Part shown: positions 1-5,103 of the stretch, one piece after another
How positions within the stretch are numbered: the first letter of the stretch is position 1
Layout: every line of letters starts with the position of its first letter
DNA from: an uncultured Oscillospiraceae bacterium
GTDB lineage: Bacteria; Bacillota; Clostridia; Oscillospirales; Oscillospiraceae
NCBI GenBank assembly: GCA_934630985.1
Contig: CAKTXO010000106.1
Location: 1 to 5,555, forward strand
Length of the DNA: 5,555 bases
Direction: 5' to 3'
Position numbers and translations under genes: made by a program
The notes under the pieces: generated by a model
Database searches by the model: none
Told to the model about the DNA's origin: nothing
Seen by the model: the letters and a program-made list of their open reading frames with translations, nothing else

Positions 1-69
1 ATTGCGGTAGTCTTCCAGTATGGTATCAACGATGGCTTCCACTTGGGGTTCAATGGATGACAAGCGCAA
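1..69 (-). CDS. Partial gene start (5' end only), possibly serine O-acetyltransferase
   Basis: Only the first 21-23 codons are inside the window; the frame is open to the left edge. Read on the minus strand, a strong Shine-Dalgarno (AGGAGGAGGG, 80-71) precedes two in-frame TTG codons, at 69-67 and 63-61. The first is 5 nt after AGGAGG; the second is 7 nt after the overlapping GGAGGG and is about equally plausible. From the second TTG the peptide reads MSSIEPQVEAIVDTILEDY followed by Arg-Asn. The pattern of hydrophobic residues leading into ILEDYR resembles the N-terminus of clostridial serine O-acetyltransferases (often ILxDYxxxRxID), which make O-acetylserine for cysteine synthesis. That match is from memory of the family and rests on very few residues, so the product is a guess; the presence of a translation start is better supported. 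The leader upstream is almost entirely a long palindrome (80-246). Confidence 0.45.
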   Translation of the reverse strand, partial: MRLSSIEPQVEAIVDTILEDYRN

Positions 70-79
70 TCCCTCCTCC

Positions 80-246
80 TAAGGAACCTCTGAATAAATC
101 GTCTGCGGCTGGATAGCGGATCTTTTTCTCTATCCGTGCGGGTTCAAAAGCGGGCAATACATCCAGTATTCCTCCGCTTTTGAACCCTTCGGCTAAAGAA
201 AAATCTCTCGCTCCCAGCTCTTGCCGATTTAATCAGAGCTTCCTTA
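80..246. repeat. Long imperfect palindrome (hairpin element, copy 1)
   Basis: The two ends are 22-bp inverted repeats with two mismatches: TAAGGAACCTCTGAATAAAT plus CG at 80-101, against its near complement at 225-246. Inside, 140-153 (GGGTTCAAAAGCGG) pairs perfectly with 174-187, and AATAC (156-160) pairs with GTATT around a short apex. The stretch between also pairs imperfectly (AGCGGATCTTTTTCTC against AGAAAAATCTCTCGCT), so nearly the whole 167 bp folds as one hairpin. The right end of the inverted repeat is adjacent to the Shine-Dalgarno of the minus-strand gene at the left edge. It shares its layout and several sub-motifs with the palindrome at 1428-1575. There is no coding capacity. Best read as a MITE-like mobile hairpin; a leader RNA structure is the alternative. 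Confidence 0.7.
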
Positions 247-257
247 ATTTTTCACTC

Positions 258-287
258 AGTCTAGCACAAAGGGCAGGAGGATGTCAA
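258..287 (-). promoter_or_regulatory. Candidate sigma-70-type promoter for the left-edge gene
   Basis: On the minus strand a -35 hexamer TTGACA (287-282, read as TTGACA with its first T at 287) is followed after 18 nt by TAGACT (263-258). A TG one base upstream gives an extended -10 (TGCTAGACT). Transcription would start near 251, producing a leader of about 180 nt made up almost wholly of the palindrome at 80-246. It lies just beyond the T-run that ends the left-most terminator hairpin. Inferred from sequence only. Confidence 0.5.
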
Positions 288-296
288 TAAAAAAGT

Positions 297-321
297 GCGG
301 CTCCGGGATTTCCCGGAGCCG
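297..321. repeat. Displaced copy of the terminator hairpin (left direct repeat of element A)
   Basis: This 25-bp segment is identical to 812-836. It holds the palindrome GGCTCCGGGA / TCCCGGAGCC (299-308 with 311-320). Read on the minus strand it is followed by GCAC and then TTTTTTATT (plus-strand A-run at 288-294), so this copy still has the U-tract of an intrinsic terminator. The copy next to the DUF1292 gene does not. I infer that the two were one terminator before element A was inserted. Confidence 0.75.
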
Positions 322-811
322 GCAGACTGTCGAAAAAACATGTCATTGCGAGGCAGTGCGCACACTGCCGTGGCAATCCGTCTTTCCCCCTTGGCTCCCA
401 CTCTGGGGGAGCTGTCACGAAGTGACTGAGAGGGTACAAATTGCCCTCTCCGCCCTGACTGGGCACCTCTCCCATAGGGAGAGGCAAGTTTCCCTCATCC
501 GTCACGGCTATGCCGTGCCACCTATACATTATTGTGCAATTGCCACTGGCAATTGTTAGATTTTGATTTGCTGCGCGGAGCACTACCCCGAAGGGAAGGC
601 AGGGGTTACGGATTGCCACACCAGCGTTGCGACGCTGGTTCGCAATGACATGCGTTTCCGATAGCGTTCTGAAATACCGAGGGATTGCCACACCAGTCTG
701 CGCTACATTATGGTATGATTGCCACCGGCAATCATTGCTATTTTGATTCGCTGCGCGGAGCACCACTGGTTCGGAATGACAACGTATATTGGGGGCTTTT
801 TTGACACGTTG
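322..811 (-). mobile_element. Hairpin-rich non-autonomous (MITE-like) element, copy A
   Basis: This is non-coding DNA lying between two identical 25-bp hairpins (297-321 and 812-836). The subterminal inverted repeats are TGTCGAAAAA (328-337) and TTTTTTGACA (797-806, complement of TGTCAAAAAA). Read on the minus strand, most of it aligns with copy B (5172-5534): same order, same hairpin modules, few differences. It is about 125 bp longer because of an internal partial duplication (526-586 and 705-766). It contains a series of small hairpins: GGCAGTG/CACTGCC (352-369), CCTCTCCC/GGGAGAGG (466-484), CAATTGCC/GGCAATTG (537-555) and CCAGCGT/ACGCTGG (621-638). Open frames cross it on both strands but they only translate the repeats; no ribosome binding site or protein family is recognisable. 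No transposase is present, so movement would need one supplied from elsewhere. Confidence 0.7.
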
Positions 812-838
812 GCGGCTCCGGGATTTCCCGGAGCCGCC
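811..838 (-). terminator. Terminator hairpin of the DUF1292 gene, U-tract missing
   Basis: GGCGGCTCCGGGA (811-823) is perfectly complementary to TCCCGGAGCCGCC (826-838). The hairpin starts 5 nt beyond the stop codon of the DUF1292 gene, the normal place for its terminator. On the minus strand the next bases are AACGTGTCAAAAAAG, with no run of U. The duplicate at 297-321 carries the U-run, which suggests the terminator was split by insertion of element A. Whether this copy still terminates is unknown. Confidence 0.7.
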
Positions 839-843
839 AAAGC

Positions 844-1131
844 TTATTCCTCGAAGGTCAGAACGTCCTTGAATTTCTCCTTGAAGATTTCGTAAACCGC
901 GTTCAGGGTTTCCTCATCCTCCACAGCCAGATAGTTTTCGTTGTCCTCGTCTACCGGCTCCACCTCCAGGATGACGATCTCGTCTTCACCCTCGGGCATC
1001 AGCACCAGATATTCGGTGTCCTGATATTCGATGCAGTCTAAGTATTCAAAGTTTGCGTCCTGGCCGTTTTCGTCGGTCAGGGTCAGAATGCCGGTTTCCT
1101 CTTCTTCGGGCAGATTGGTTTCCTGTTCCAT
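844..1131 (-). CDS. DUF1292 family small acidic protein (YrzB-like)
   Basis: A 95-residue protein beginning MEQETNLPEEEETGILTLTD. The start ATG (1131-1129) is fixed by an AGGAGGG Shine-Dalgarno (1144-1138) 6 nt upstream; the frame is open further upstream, but without a comparable site. The core has the DUF1292 pattern: ILTLTDENG, then F-x-YLDCIEY, then YLVLMPEG, an acidic linker with EIVILEV near residues 51-57, and a C-terminal LNAVYEIFKEKFKDVLTFEE. The length fits the family (about 90-100 residues; Bacillus subtilis YrzB is the named relative). The protein is strikingly acidic: about 33 Asp/Glu against 3 Lys and no Arg. It has no signal peptide or membrane segment, so it is probably cytoplasmic. 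Its biochemical role is not established. In many Bacillota a yrzB-like gene lies beside ruvX-like yrrK and ireB-like yrzL; here it stands alone, divergent from metK. Confidence 0.9.
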   Translation of the reverse strand: MEQETNLPEEEETGILTLTDENGQDANFEYLDCIEYQDTEYLVLMPEGEDEIVILEVEPVDEDNENYLAVEDEETLNAVYEIFKEKFKDVLTFEE

Positions 1132-1166
1132 GGAAATCCCTCCTGTATTCAAATGATTGTGCCCAT

Positions 1167-1195
1167 AGTATACCTGATTTCCCCGGAAAAAGCAA
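1167..1195 (-). promoter_or_regulatory. Promoter of the DUF1292 gene
   Basis: On the minus strand TTGCTT (1195-1190) and TATACT (1172-1167) are separated by exactly 17 nt, a good sigma-70/SigA-type match. The start of transcription would be near 1160, giving a leader of about 30 nt with the AGGAGGG site. It is back to back with the metK promoter (1224-1251), about 30 bp away. Confidence 0.65.
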
Positions 1196-1223
1196 TACGA
1201 AAATTGAGGTATAAAAAAGAGGA

Positions 1224-1251
1224 TTGACTTTTGAAAAAGATCGTGTATAAT
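1224..1251 (+). promoter_or_regulatory. Promoter of the metK riboswitch transcript
   Basis: TTGACT (1224-1229) and a perfect TATAAT (1246-1251) are separated by 16 nt. The predicted start, near 1258, lies about 16 nt upstream of the SAM-I aptamer, as expected for a transcript controlled in its leader. The leader to the metK ATG is about 375 nt. Confidence 0.75.
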
Positions 1252-1273
1252 CGTCCATGAAAATTGCATACAA

Positions 1274-1370
1274 GCCTTATCAAGAGTGGTGGAGGGAACG
1301 GCCCTGTGAAACCCGGCAACCTGTCCGAAAGGAAAAGGTGCCAAATCCGTCGGCAAACGAAAGATGAGGA
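1274..1370 (+). promoter_or_regulatory. SAM-I (S-box) riboswitch aptamer
   Basis: The conserved S-box strings appear in order: CTTATCAAGAG (from 1276), GGAGGGAACGGCCC (1291-1304), GAAACCCGGCAACC (1308-1321), AAGGTGCCAAATCC (about 1335-1348) and GAAAGATGAG (1359-1368). P1 is CTTATC (1276-1281) with GATGAG (1363-1368), six pairs including one G-U. This class binds S-adenosylmethionine and typically turns off methionine and SAM genes by premature termination; the downstream gene here is the SAM synthetase metK, so the loop is product feedback. The expression platform follows directly: GAGGATCTGAT (1366-1376) can pair with ATCAGGTCTTC (1389-1399) as antiterminator, using three P1 bases and most of the terminator's 5' arm. 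SAM binding should therefore hold P1, release the terminator and switch metK off. Confidence 0.95.
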
Positions 1371-1383
1371 TCTGATATTTTAG

Positions 1384-1420
1384 CGCACATCAGGTCTTCT
1401 GGTGTGCGGTTTTCTTTTTT
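1384..1420 (+). terminator. Riboswitch-controlled intrinsic terminator (metK attenuator)
   Basis: CGCACATCAG (1384-1393) pairs with CTGGTGTGCG (1399-1408) over ten pairs with a five-base loop, followed by GTTTTCTTTTTT (1409-1420). Its 5' arm overlaps the antiterminator partner 1389-1399, so the two folds exclude each other. Predicted to form when SAM is bound. Confidence 0.92.
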
Positions 1421-1427
1421 GTTCGGC

Positions 1428-1575
1428 GGAAATTCGTCCTTTTCGAGCTCTGAGCGGATCTTTTGCCCCGGAGATGCGGAATGGAGCCTCCGAAATACAC
1501 AAAGTATTCCGAAGGTTCCATTCCTTTCTCCAAATCAAAATCTCTCGCCCAGAGCATCAAAAATTCCGAATTCCC
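1428..1575. repeat. Long imperfect palindrome (hairpin element, copy 2) in the metK leader
   Basis: About 148 bp folding back on itself. GGAAATTCG (1428-1436) pairs with 1567-1575 with one mismatch; GAGCTCTG (from 1445) faces the CAGAGCATC stretch near 1550; GCGGAATGGAGCCTCCG faces CGGAAGGTTCCATTCC; and AATAC (1494-1498) pairs with GTATT (1504-1508) around the five-base apex ACAAA. It shares layout and sub-motifs with 80-246: GAGCGGATCTTTT on one side, AATAC-apex-GTATTCC in the centre and AAATCTCTCGCCCAG or AAATCTCTCGCTCCCAG on the other. It lies after the riboswitch terminator and ends 46 nt before the Shine-Dalgarno of metK, so it is transcribed only on read-through. It seems a passenger rather than part of the SAM switch, although an effect on mRNA stability or translation is possible. 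Confidence 0.65.
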
Positions 1576-1634
1576 ACCTCACGATGTTTTTATTCTGTTG
1601 AAAATTGTATCGTGCGCAAAGAAAGGAAAATATT

Positions 1635-2780
1635 ATGGAAAAAAGACTCTTTACCTCGGAATGTGTAACAAACGGCCACCCGGACAAGGTTGCCGACTCC
1701 ATCTCCGATGCCATCCTGGATGCCTGTCTGGCGCAGGATCCCGGCTCCCGGGTGGCCTGCGAAACCATGGTCACTACGAATTTCTGCATTATCTGCGGAG
1801 AGATCACCACCAAGGCTCAGGTGGACTATGCCCAGGTTGCCCGGGATACCATCCGGAAAATCGGCTATGTCTATCCCGGGGACGGCTTTGACGCGGACAG
1901 CGTTCAGGTGGAGTGCCGGATTCACACCCAGTCCGCGGACATTGCCCTGGGCACCAACGACGAAGTGGGCGGCGCGGGAGATCAGGGCATGATGTTCGGC
2001 GGTGCCTGCACCCAGACCCCGGAGCTCATGCCCTTGCCCGCCGCCCTGAGCCGGGCGCTTTGCAGCCGACTGACCCAGTGCGTTCACGCCAACGACCTGC
2101 TTCGCCCCGACGGCAAGACCCAGGTCACCGTGGAATTTGACGAAACAGGGAACGTTGTGGGCATCGACACCGTGGTGGTGTCCGTGATGCACAGCGCGGG
2201 TTTTGAGATTTCCCGGCTGCGCCGGTATATCCGGGCGGAGGTCATTGCCCCGGTGCTCCGGGATTACGGCTTTGACATCGAAAGTGTTCCCAATATCTTC
2301 ATCAATCCCACTGGCAATTTCGTCATCGGCGGCCCCAACGGAGACACCGGGCTCACCGGCAGGAAGATCATCGTGGACACCTACGGCGGCTATTTCTCCC
2401 ACGGCGGCGGGGCTTTTTCCGGCAAGGATCCCACGAAGGTTGACCGGAGCGGCGCTTACATGGCTCGGTATCTGGCCAAGAATCTGGTGGCCGCCGGTCT
2501 GGCGACCCAGGTGCAGGTGCAGCTGGCCTATGCCATCGGCGTGGCGCATCCGGTGTCTGTGCGGGTGGATAGCTACGGCACCGGCCGGATTTCCGATGAG
2601 AAAATGACAGAGCTTCTTCGGAAAACCTGCGATCTGACCCCGGCCGGCATTATCCGCAAGCTGGATCTGCGCCGTCCCATTTACGCCTCTACCGCCGCCA
2701 TCGGCCATTTCGGCCTGGAAGGCCGCCCCTGGGAGCAGACCGACCTGGCTCCCAGATTAAAAGAACTTGCCGGTCTGTAA
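1635..2780 (+). CDS. metK: S-adenosylmethionine synthetase (methionine adenosyltransferase)
   Basis: Makes S-adenosylmethionine, phosphate and pyrophosphate from methionine and ATP in the cytoplasm; the product is the main methyl donor. The start is the ATG at 1635, preceded by GAAAGGA (1621-1627) at 7 nt; it gives MEKRLFTSECVTNGHPDK, the usual MetK N-terminus. An in-frame TTG at 1605 lacks a site. The protein is 381 residues, slightly short for the family (about 384-400). Visible motifs: GHPDK 14-18 (ATP-site His15, Asp17), CGEITT with Glu56 and Gln99 (methionine side), GAGDQGMMFG 113-122 (signature 1), Lys161, NPTGNFVIGGPNGD about 224-237, TGRKIIVDTYGG 241-252 (Arg243, Lys244), and GGGAFSGKD 257-265 followed by Lys268 and Asp270 (signature 2). 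All catalytic residues I know from E. coli MetK have a counterpart. Oddities: after signature 1 it reads GACTQTPE where most MetKs have GYATNET/GYACNET, and the loop before signature 1 is short. Regulated by the upstream SAM-I riboswitch. Confidence 0.97.
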   Translation: MEKRLFTSECVTNGHPDKVADSISDAILDACLAQDPGSRVACETMVTTNFCIICGEITTKAQVDYAQVARDTIRKIGYVYPGDGFDADSVQVECRIHTQSADIALGTNDEVGGAGDQGMMFGGACTQTPELMPLPAALSRALCSRLTQCVHANDLLRPDGKTQVTVEFDETGNVVGIDTVVVSVMHSAGFEISRLRRYIRAEVIAPVLRDYGFDIESVPNIFINPTGNFVIGGPNGDTGLTGRKIIVDTYGGYFSHGGGAFSGKDPTKVDRSGAYMARYLAKNLVAAGLATQVQVQLAYAIGVAHPVSVRVDSYGTGRISDEKMTELLRKTCDLTPAGIIRKLDLRRPIYASTAAIGHFGLEGRPWEQTDLAPRLKELAGL

Positions 2781-2840
2781 ATTTGCTCCCGCGTGAACCG
2801 AAACATTGTGGAGCAGTTCCGGCGGTGCGGCCGGGGGATT

Positions 2841-2875
2841 CTCAAGGGGGCGGCTTTTCGGCAGCGCCCCTTGAG
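2841..2875 (+). terminator. Hairpin downstream of metK, possible terminator
   Basis: CTCAAGGGGGCG (2841-2852) pairs with CGCCCCTTGAG (2865-2875) with one bulged G; GCCGG (2830-2834) and CCGGC (2876-2880) can extend the stem. It begins 60 nt after the metK stop. There is no T-run after it, so it may be a 3'-end stabiliser or repeat unit rather than a Rho-independent terminator. Confidence 0.45.
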
Positions 2876-2887
2876 CCGGCTTCTTAT

Positions 2888-2915
2888 CAATGTTCTTGCC
2901 GGGACAAGAACATTG
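2888..2915. repeat. Perfect 11-bp inverted repeat
   Basis: CAATGTTCTTG (2888-2898) and CAAGAACATTG (2905-2915) flank the six-base loop CCGGGA. No T-run follows on either strand. It could be an operator-like palindrome or a repeat unit; nothing links it to a particular regulator. Confidence 0.55.
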
Positions 2916-2976
2916 CCCCCGGAGGGTTCAGCACCGAAAGCTTCCTTAAATAATACGGTATAAGCTTCTGGCTTTT

Positions 2977-2998
2977 GGTGCGATGAGGGCATCGCACC
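2977..2998. repeat. 9-bp hairpin, repeat-like extragenic unit
   Basis: GGTGCGATG (2977-2985) and CATCGCACC (2990-2998) flank AGGG. On the minus strand it reads GTAGGGTGCGATGCCCTC and then the complementary arm. From memory, similar strings recur between genes in gut Clostridia, but I cannot confirm this here; within the window it occurs once. Confidence 0.5.
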
Positions 2999-3023
2999 CT
3001 ACGGACTATTTTCCAGTTTTCTT

Positions 3024-3059
3024 TCAAAACGGACGGTGATTTTTCGCCGTCCGTTTTGA
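3024..3059. terminator. Strong intrinsic terminator between metK and nadE
   Basis: TCAAAACGGACGG (3024-3036) is perfectly complementary to CCGTCCGTTTTGA (3047-3059). Inner bases GGTGA and TCGCC continue the stem around TTTT, giving about 16-18 pairs. The A-run on one side and T-run on the other allow termination in either direction. It ends just upstream of the nadE promoter and insulates nadE from metK read-through. Confidence 0.8.
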
Positions 3060-3065
3060 TATCTC

Positions 3066-3094
3066 TTGGCAAACGGGAAAAACTGTGCTATGAT
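3066..3094 (+). promoter_or_regulatory. Promoter of nadE
   Basis: TTGGCA (3066-3071), a spacer of exactly 17 nt, then TATGAT (3089-3094): near-consensus sigma-70/SigA type. The start would be near 3101, only about 18 nt before the ATG, so the leader is barely more than the Shine-Dalgarno (AGGGAGGGG, 3105-3113). This leaves no room for a leader riboswitch or attenuator in the nadE mRNA. No clear operator (for example an NrtR- or NiaR-like palindrome) stands out at the promoter. Confidence 0.8.
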
Positions 3095-3118
3095 AGCCGA
3101 AAAAAGGGAGGGGTTCCC

Positions 3119-5065
3119 ATGCTGGATTATATTCGTATCGGCTGCGCCGTTCCTGCGGTGCGGGTGGGGGATACCAGGAAAAACGCGGAGGATATCTGTG
3201 ACTTTTTGCGCAAAGCGGACGCTCAGAACGTGGATTTGCTGGTGTTTCCGGAAATGTCGCTGACGGGCTATACCTGTCAGGATTTGTTCTTTCAGGATAC
3301 CTTGAACGAAGGGGTCTGGGCTGGCCTTCGGGAAATTCTGGAGACTTCCGCCGCCTGCCCCCGGGTGACGGCGGTGGTGGGGCTGCCTTTGCGGCTGGGC
3401 GTCCGGATGTTCAACTGCGCGGCGGTTGTGGCACGGGGCAGGATTCAGGGGATTGTCCCCAAAACCGCCATTCCTAATTATAATGAGTTCTACGAAAAGC
3501 GGTGGTTTGCCTCCGGCGATGCCCTGGATGTTGACAGCCTGGACGTGGGTACGCTGCTGGGGGGAGCGCCGGAATGCGTGCCCTTGGGACAGAACCTCCT
3601 GTTCCGGCTGGCAGACGGGGCCCTGGTGGGCGTGGAAATCTGCGAGGACTTGTGGACGCCGCTGCCGCCGTCAACTATGCTGGCGCTGGCCGGGGCGGAG
3701 GTCATCGTGAACCTGTCCGCCTCCAATGAGACCATCGGCAAGCGTTCCTACCGCCGGGAGCTGGTGAAGCACCAGTCCGCCGCCCTGAACTGCGTCTATG
3801 CCTATTGCTCTGCCGGTTCCACCGAGTCCACCCAGGACTTGATTTTCTCCGGCCAGAGCCTGATCGGCGAAAACGGCACCCTGCTTGCCGAGACCCGGGA
3901 GGCCATCGCTACGGACTATCTGCTCCTTTCCGACTGCGACCTGGGCAAAATCCGCTCTGACCGGCGGAAAAACAAGAGCTTCGGCGATACCGCCCAGCGG
4001 TTCGGTGCCCAGGCGAAAATCCTGCCGGTTTCCGACGGCCACCTCCGGGGGGACGGCACGGCTTACCGTCTGGAGAAGCTGCCCTTCGTGCCCGCCCAGC
4101 GGAAGCACCGGGTGGAGCGGTGCATGGAGATTTTCAACATGCAGGTGGCGGGCCTTCTTCAGCGGCTTCAGGCCATCGGCAATCCCAACGCGGTCATCGG
4201 CATTTCCGGCGGCCTGGATTCCACCCTGGCTCTGCTGGTTGCGGTGGAGGCCATGCGCCAGCTGGGGCGGCCGGCCTCGGACGTGTACGGCGTGACCATG
4301 CCCTGCTTCGGCACCTCCGACCGCACCTACCGCAATTCCTGGGAGTTGATGCGAACCCTGGGCATTTCCTGCAAGGAAATCAACATCCGCAATGCGGTGA
4401 ATGTGCATTTCGAAGACATCGGACACGATTCGTCCGTCCACGACGGAACCTACGAAAATTCCCAGGCCCGGGAGCGCACCCAGATTCTCATGGACTACGC
4501 CAGCGTGGTCAAGGGCATCGTGGTGGGAACCGGCGACCTGTCCGAGCTGGCTCTGGGCTGGTGCACCTATAACGGCGACCACATGAGCATGTACGGGGTC
4601 AACGCCTCCATCCCCAAGACCCTGATTCGCTGGATGATCGACGCCATTTCGGAAATGCCCGCCTTTGCCGCCGCCCGTCCGGTGCTTCAGGACATTCTGG
4701 ACACCCCCATCAGCCCGGAGCTGCTGCCTCCGGACGCCCAGGGGAAGATCGCCCAGCATACCGAAGACCTGGTTGGCCCCTACGCCCTCCATGATTTCTT
4801 CCTGTACTACACCCTTCGCTACGGCTTCACCCCCCGCAAGATTTACGCGCTGGCCTGCCGGGCTTTCAGCGGAGATTTTGAGGAAGCGGTCATCAAAAAG
4901 TGGCTGAAAACCTTCTATCGCCGGTTCTTCACCCAGCAATTCAAGCGCAGCTGTCTGCCGGACGGGGTGAAGGTTGGCTCCGTGACCCTCAGCCCCCGGG
5001 GCGATTGGCGGATGCCCAGCGACGCCAGCGCCCGTATCTGGCTGGACGAGGTAGAGAGTTTATAA
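3119..5065 (+). CDS. nadE: Glutamine-dependent NAD+ synthetase
   Basis: Converts nicotinate adenine dinucleotide to NAD+ with ATP and ammonia taken from glutamine: the last step of NAD synthesis, in the cytoplasm. Start is the ATG at 3119 (MLDYIRIGCAVP), placed 5 nt after AGGGAGGGG; the upstream TTG at 3056 lies in the terminator and before the promoter, so it is rejected. The protein is 648 residues, normal for the two-domain form. Residues 1 to about 290 are a nitrilase-type glutaminase domain with triad Glu45 (FPEMSLTGY), Lys115 (PKTAIPNYNEFYEKRWF) and Cys175 (GVEICEDLW). The synthetase domain runs from about 335: ATP P-loop SGGLDS 363-368, then MPCFGTSDRTY, ENSQARERTQILMD about 446-459, GTGDLSELALGW 470-481, and a C-terminal lid region ending WRMPSDASARIWLDEVESL. 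No key residue is missing. It is transcribed alone from 3066-3094; the terminator before it separates it from metK. Confidence 0.97.
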   Translation: MLDYIRIGCAVPAVRVGDTRKNAEDICDFLRKADAQNVDLLVFPEMSLTGYTCQDLFFQDTLNEGVWAGLREILETSAACPRVTAVVGLPLRLGVRMFNCAAVVARGRIQGIVPKTAIPNYNEFYEKRWFASGDALDVDSLDVGTLLGGAPECVPLGQNLLFRLADGALVGVEICEDLWTPLPPSTMLALAGAEVIVNLSASNETIGKRSYRRELVKHQSAALNCVYAYCSAGSTESTQDLIFSGQSLIGENGTLLAETREAIATDYLLLSDCDLGKIRSDRRKNKSFGDTAQRFGAQAKILPVSDGHLRGDGTAYRLEKLPFVPAQRKHRVERCMEIFNMQVAGLLQRLQAIGNPNAVIGISGGLDSTLALLVAVEAMRQLGRPASDVYGVTMPCFGTSDRTYRNSWELMRTLGISCKEINIRNAVNVHFEDIGHDSSVHDGTYENSQARERTQILMDYASVVKGIVVGTGDLSELALGWCTYNGDHMSMYGVNASIPKTLIRWMIDAISEMPAFAAARPVLQDILDTPISPELLPPDAQGKIAQHTEDLVGPYALHDFFLYYTLRYGFTPRKIYALACRAFSGDFEEAVIKKWLKTFYRRFFTQQFKRSCLPDGVKVGSVTLSPRGDWRMPSDASARIWLDEVESL

Positions 5066-5073
5066 TAAGGTAT

Positions 5074-5100
5074 GGGGTGCCGCGTTTTTCGCGGCACCCC
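5074..5100 (+). terminator. Terminator-like hairpin after nadE
   Basis: GGGGTGCCGCG (5074-5084) and CGCGGCACCCC (5090-5100) form a perfect 11-bp stem with a TTTTT loop, 8 nt after the nadE stop. The following bases (CTGCCTTCCC) carry no T-run, so termination may be inefficient or the T-run may have been displaced by the repeats that start immediately afterwards, as at 811-838. Confidence 0.65.
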
Positions 5101-5103
5101 CTG

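Larger units (their letters stand above)
2781..3023. other. Intergenic region between metK and nadE: cluster of hairpin repeats
   Basis: I see no convincing gene in this gap. The minus-strand frames that cross it lack a ribosome binding site and run into the metK 3' end. It holds at least three separate inverted repeats (2841-2875, 2888-2915, 2977-2998), listed individually. The density of hairpins is like that of the element arrays at the window ends, but the sequence is not shared with them, so it looks like a different repeat mosaic. Confidence 0.6.

Noticed and set aside
284..766. Open frames on both strands through copy A, read as small proteins
   Set aside because: They translate hairpin repeats that recur in copy B; there is no ribosome binding site and the frame is not kept between the copies as a protein would require.
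340..770. CRISPR array
   Set aside because: The repeats are palindromic modules of differing length and orientation, without regularly sized unique spacers or nearby cas genes.
1046..1356. Longer DUF1292 start or an alternative small gene on the minus strand upstream of 1131
   Set aside because: The extension runs back through the gene's own promoter and into the antisense of the SAM-I riboswitch; the ATG at 1131 has an ideal Shine-Dalgarno.
1402..1891. Plus-strand frames starting in the riboswitch terminator and crossing the palindrome
   Set aside because: They start inside the terminator T-run area, have no ribosome binding site, and overlap the metK start in another frame.
1590..2708. 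A 372-codon open frame on the minus strand over metK
   Set aside because: It is antisense to metK, which has every family motif. The translation is Gly/His/Ala-rich low-information sequence typical of the reverse strand of GC-rich codons.
2681..2992. A 103-codon minus-strand frame covering the metK 3' end and the following gap
   Set aside because: It overlaps metK coding sequence, spans three inverted repeats and lacks a Shine-Dalgarno.
3671..4939. A 422-codon open frame on the minus strand over nadE
   Set aside because: Antisense shadow of nadE with the same composition bias and no recognisable domain or start site.
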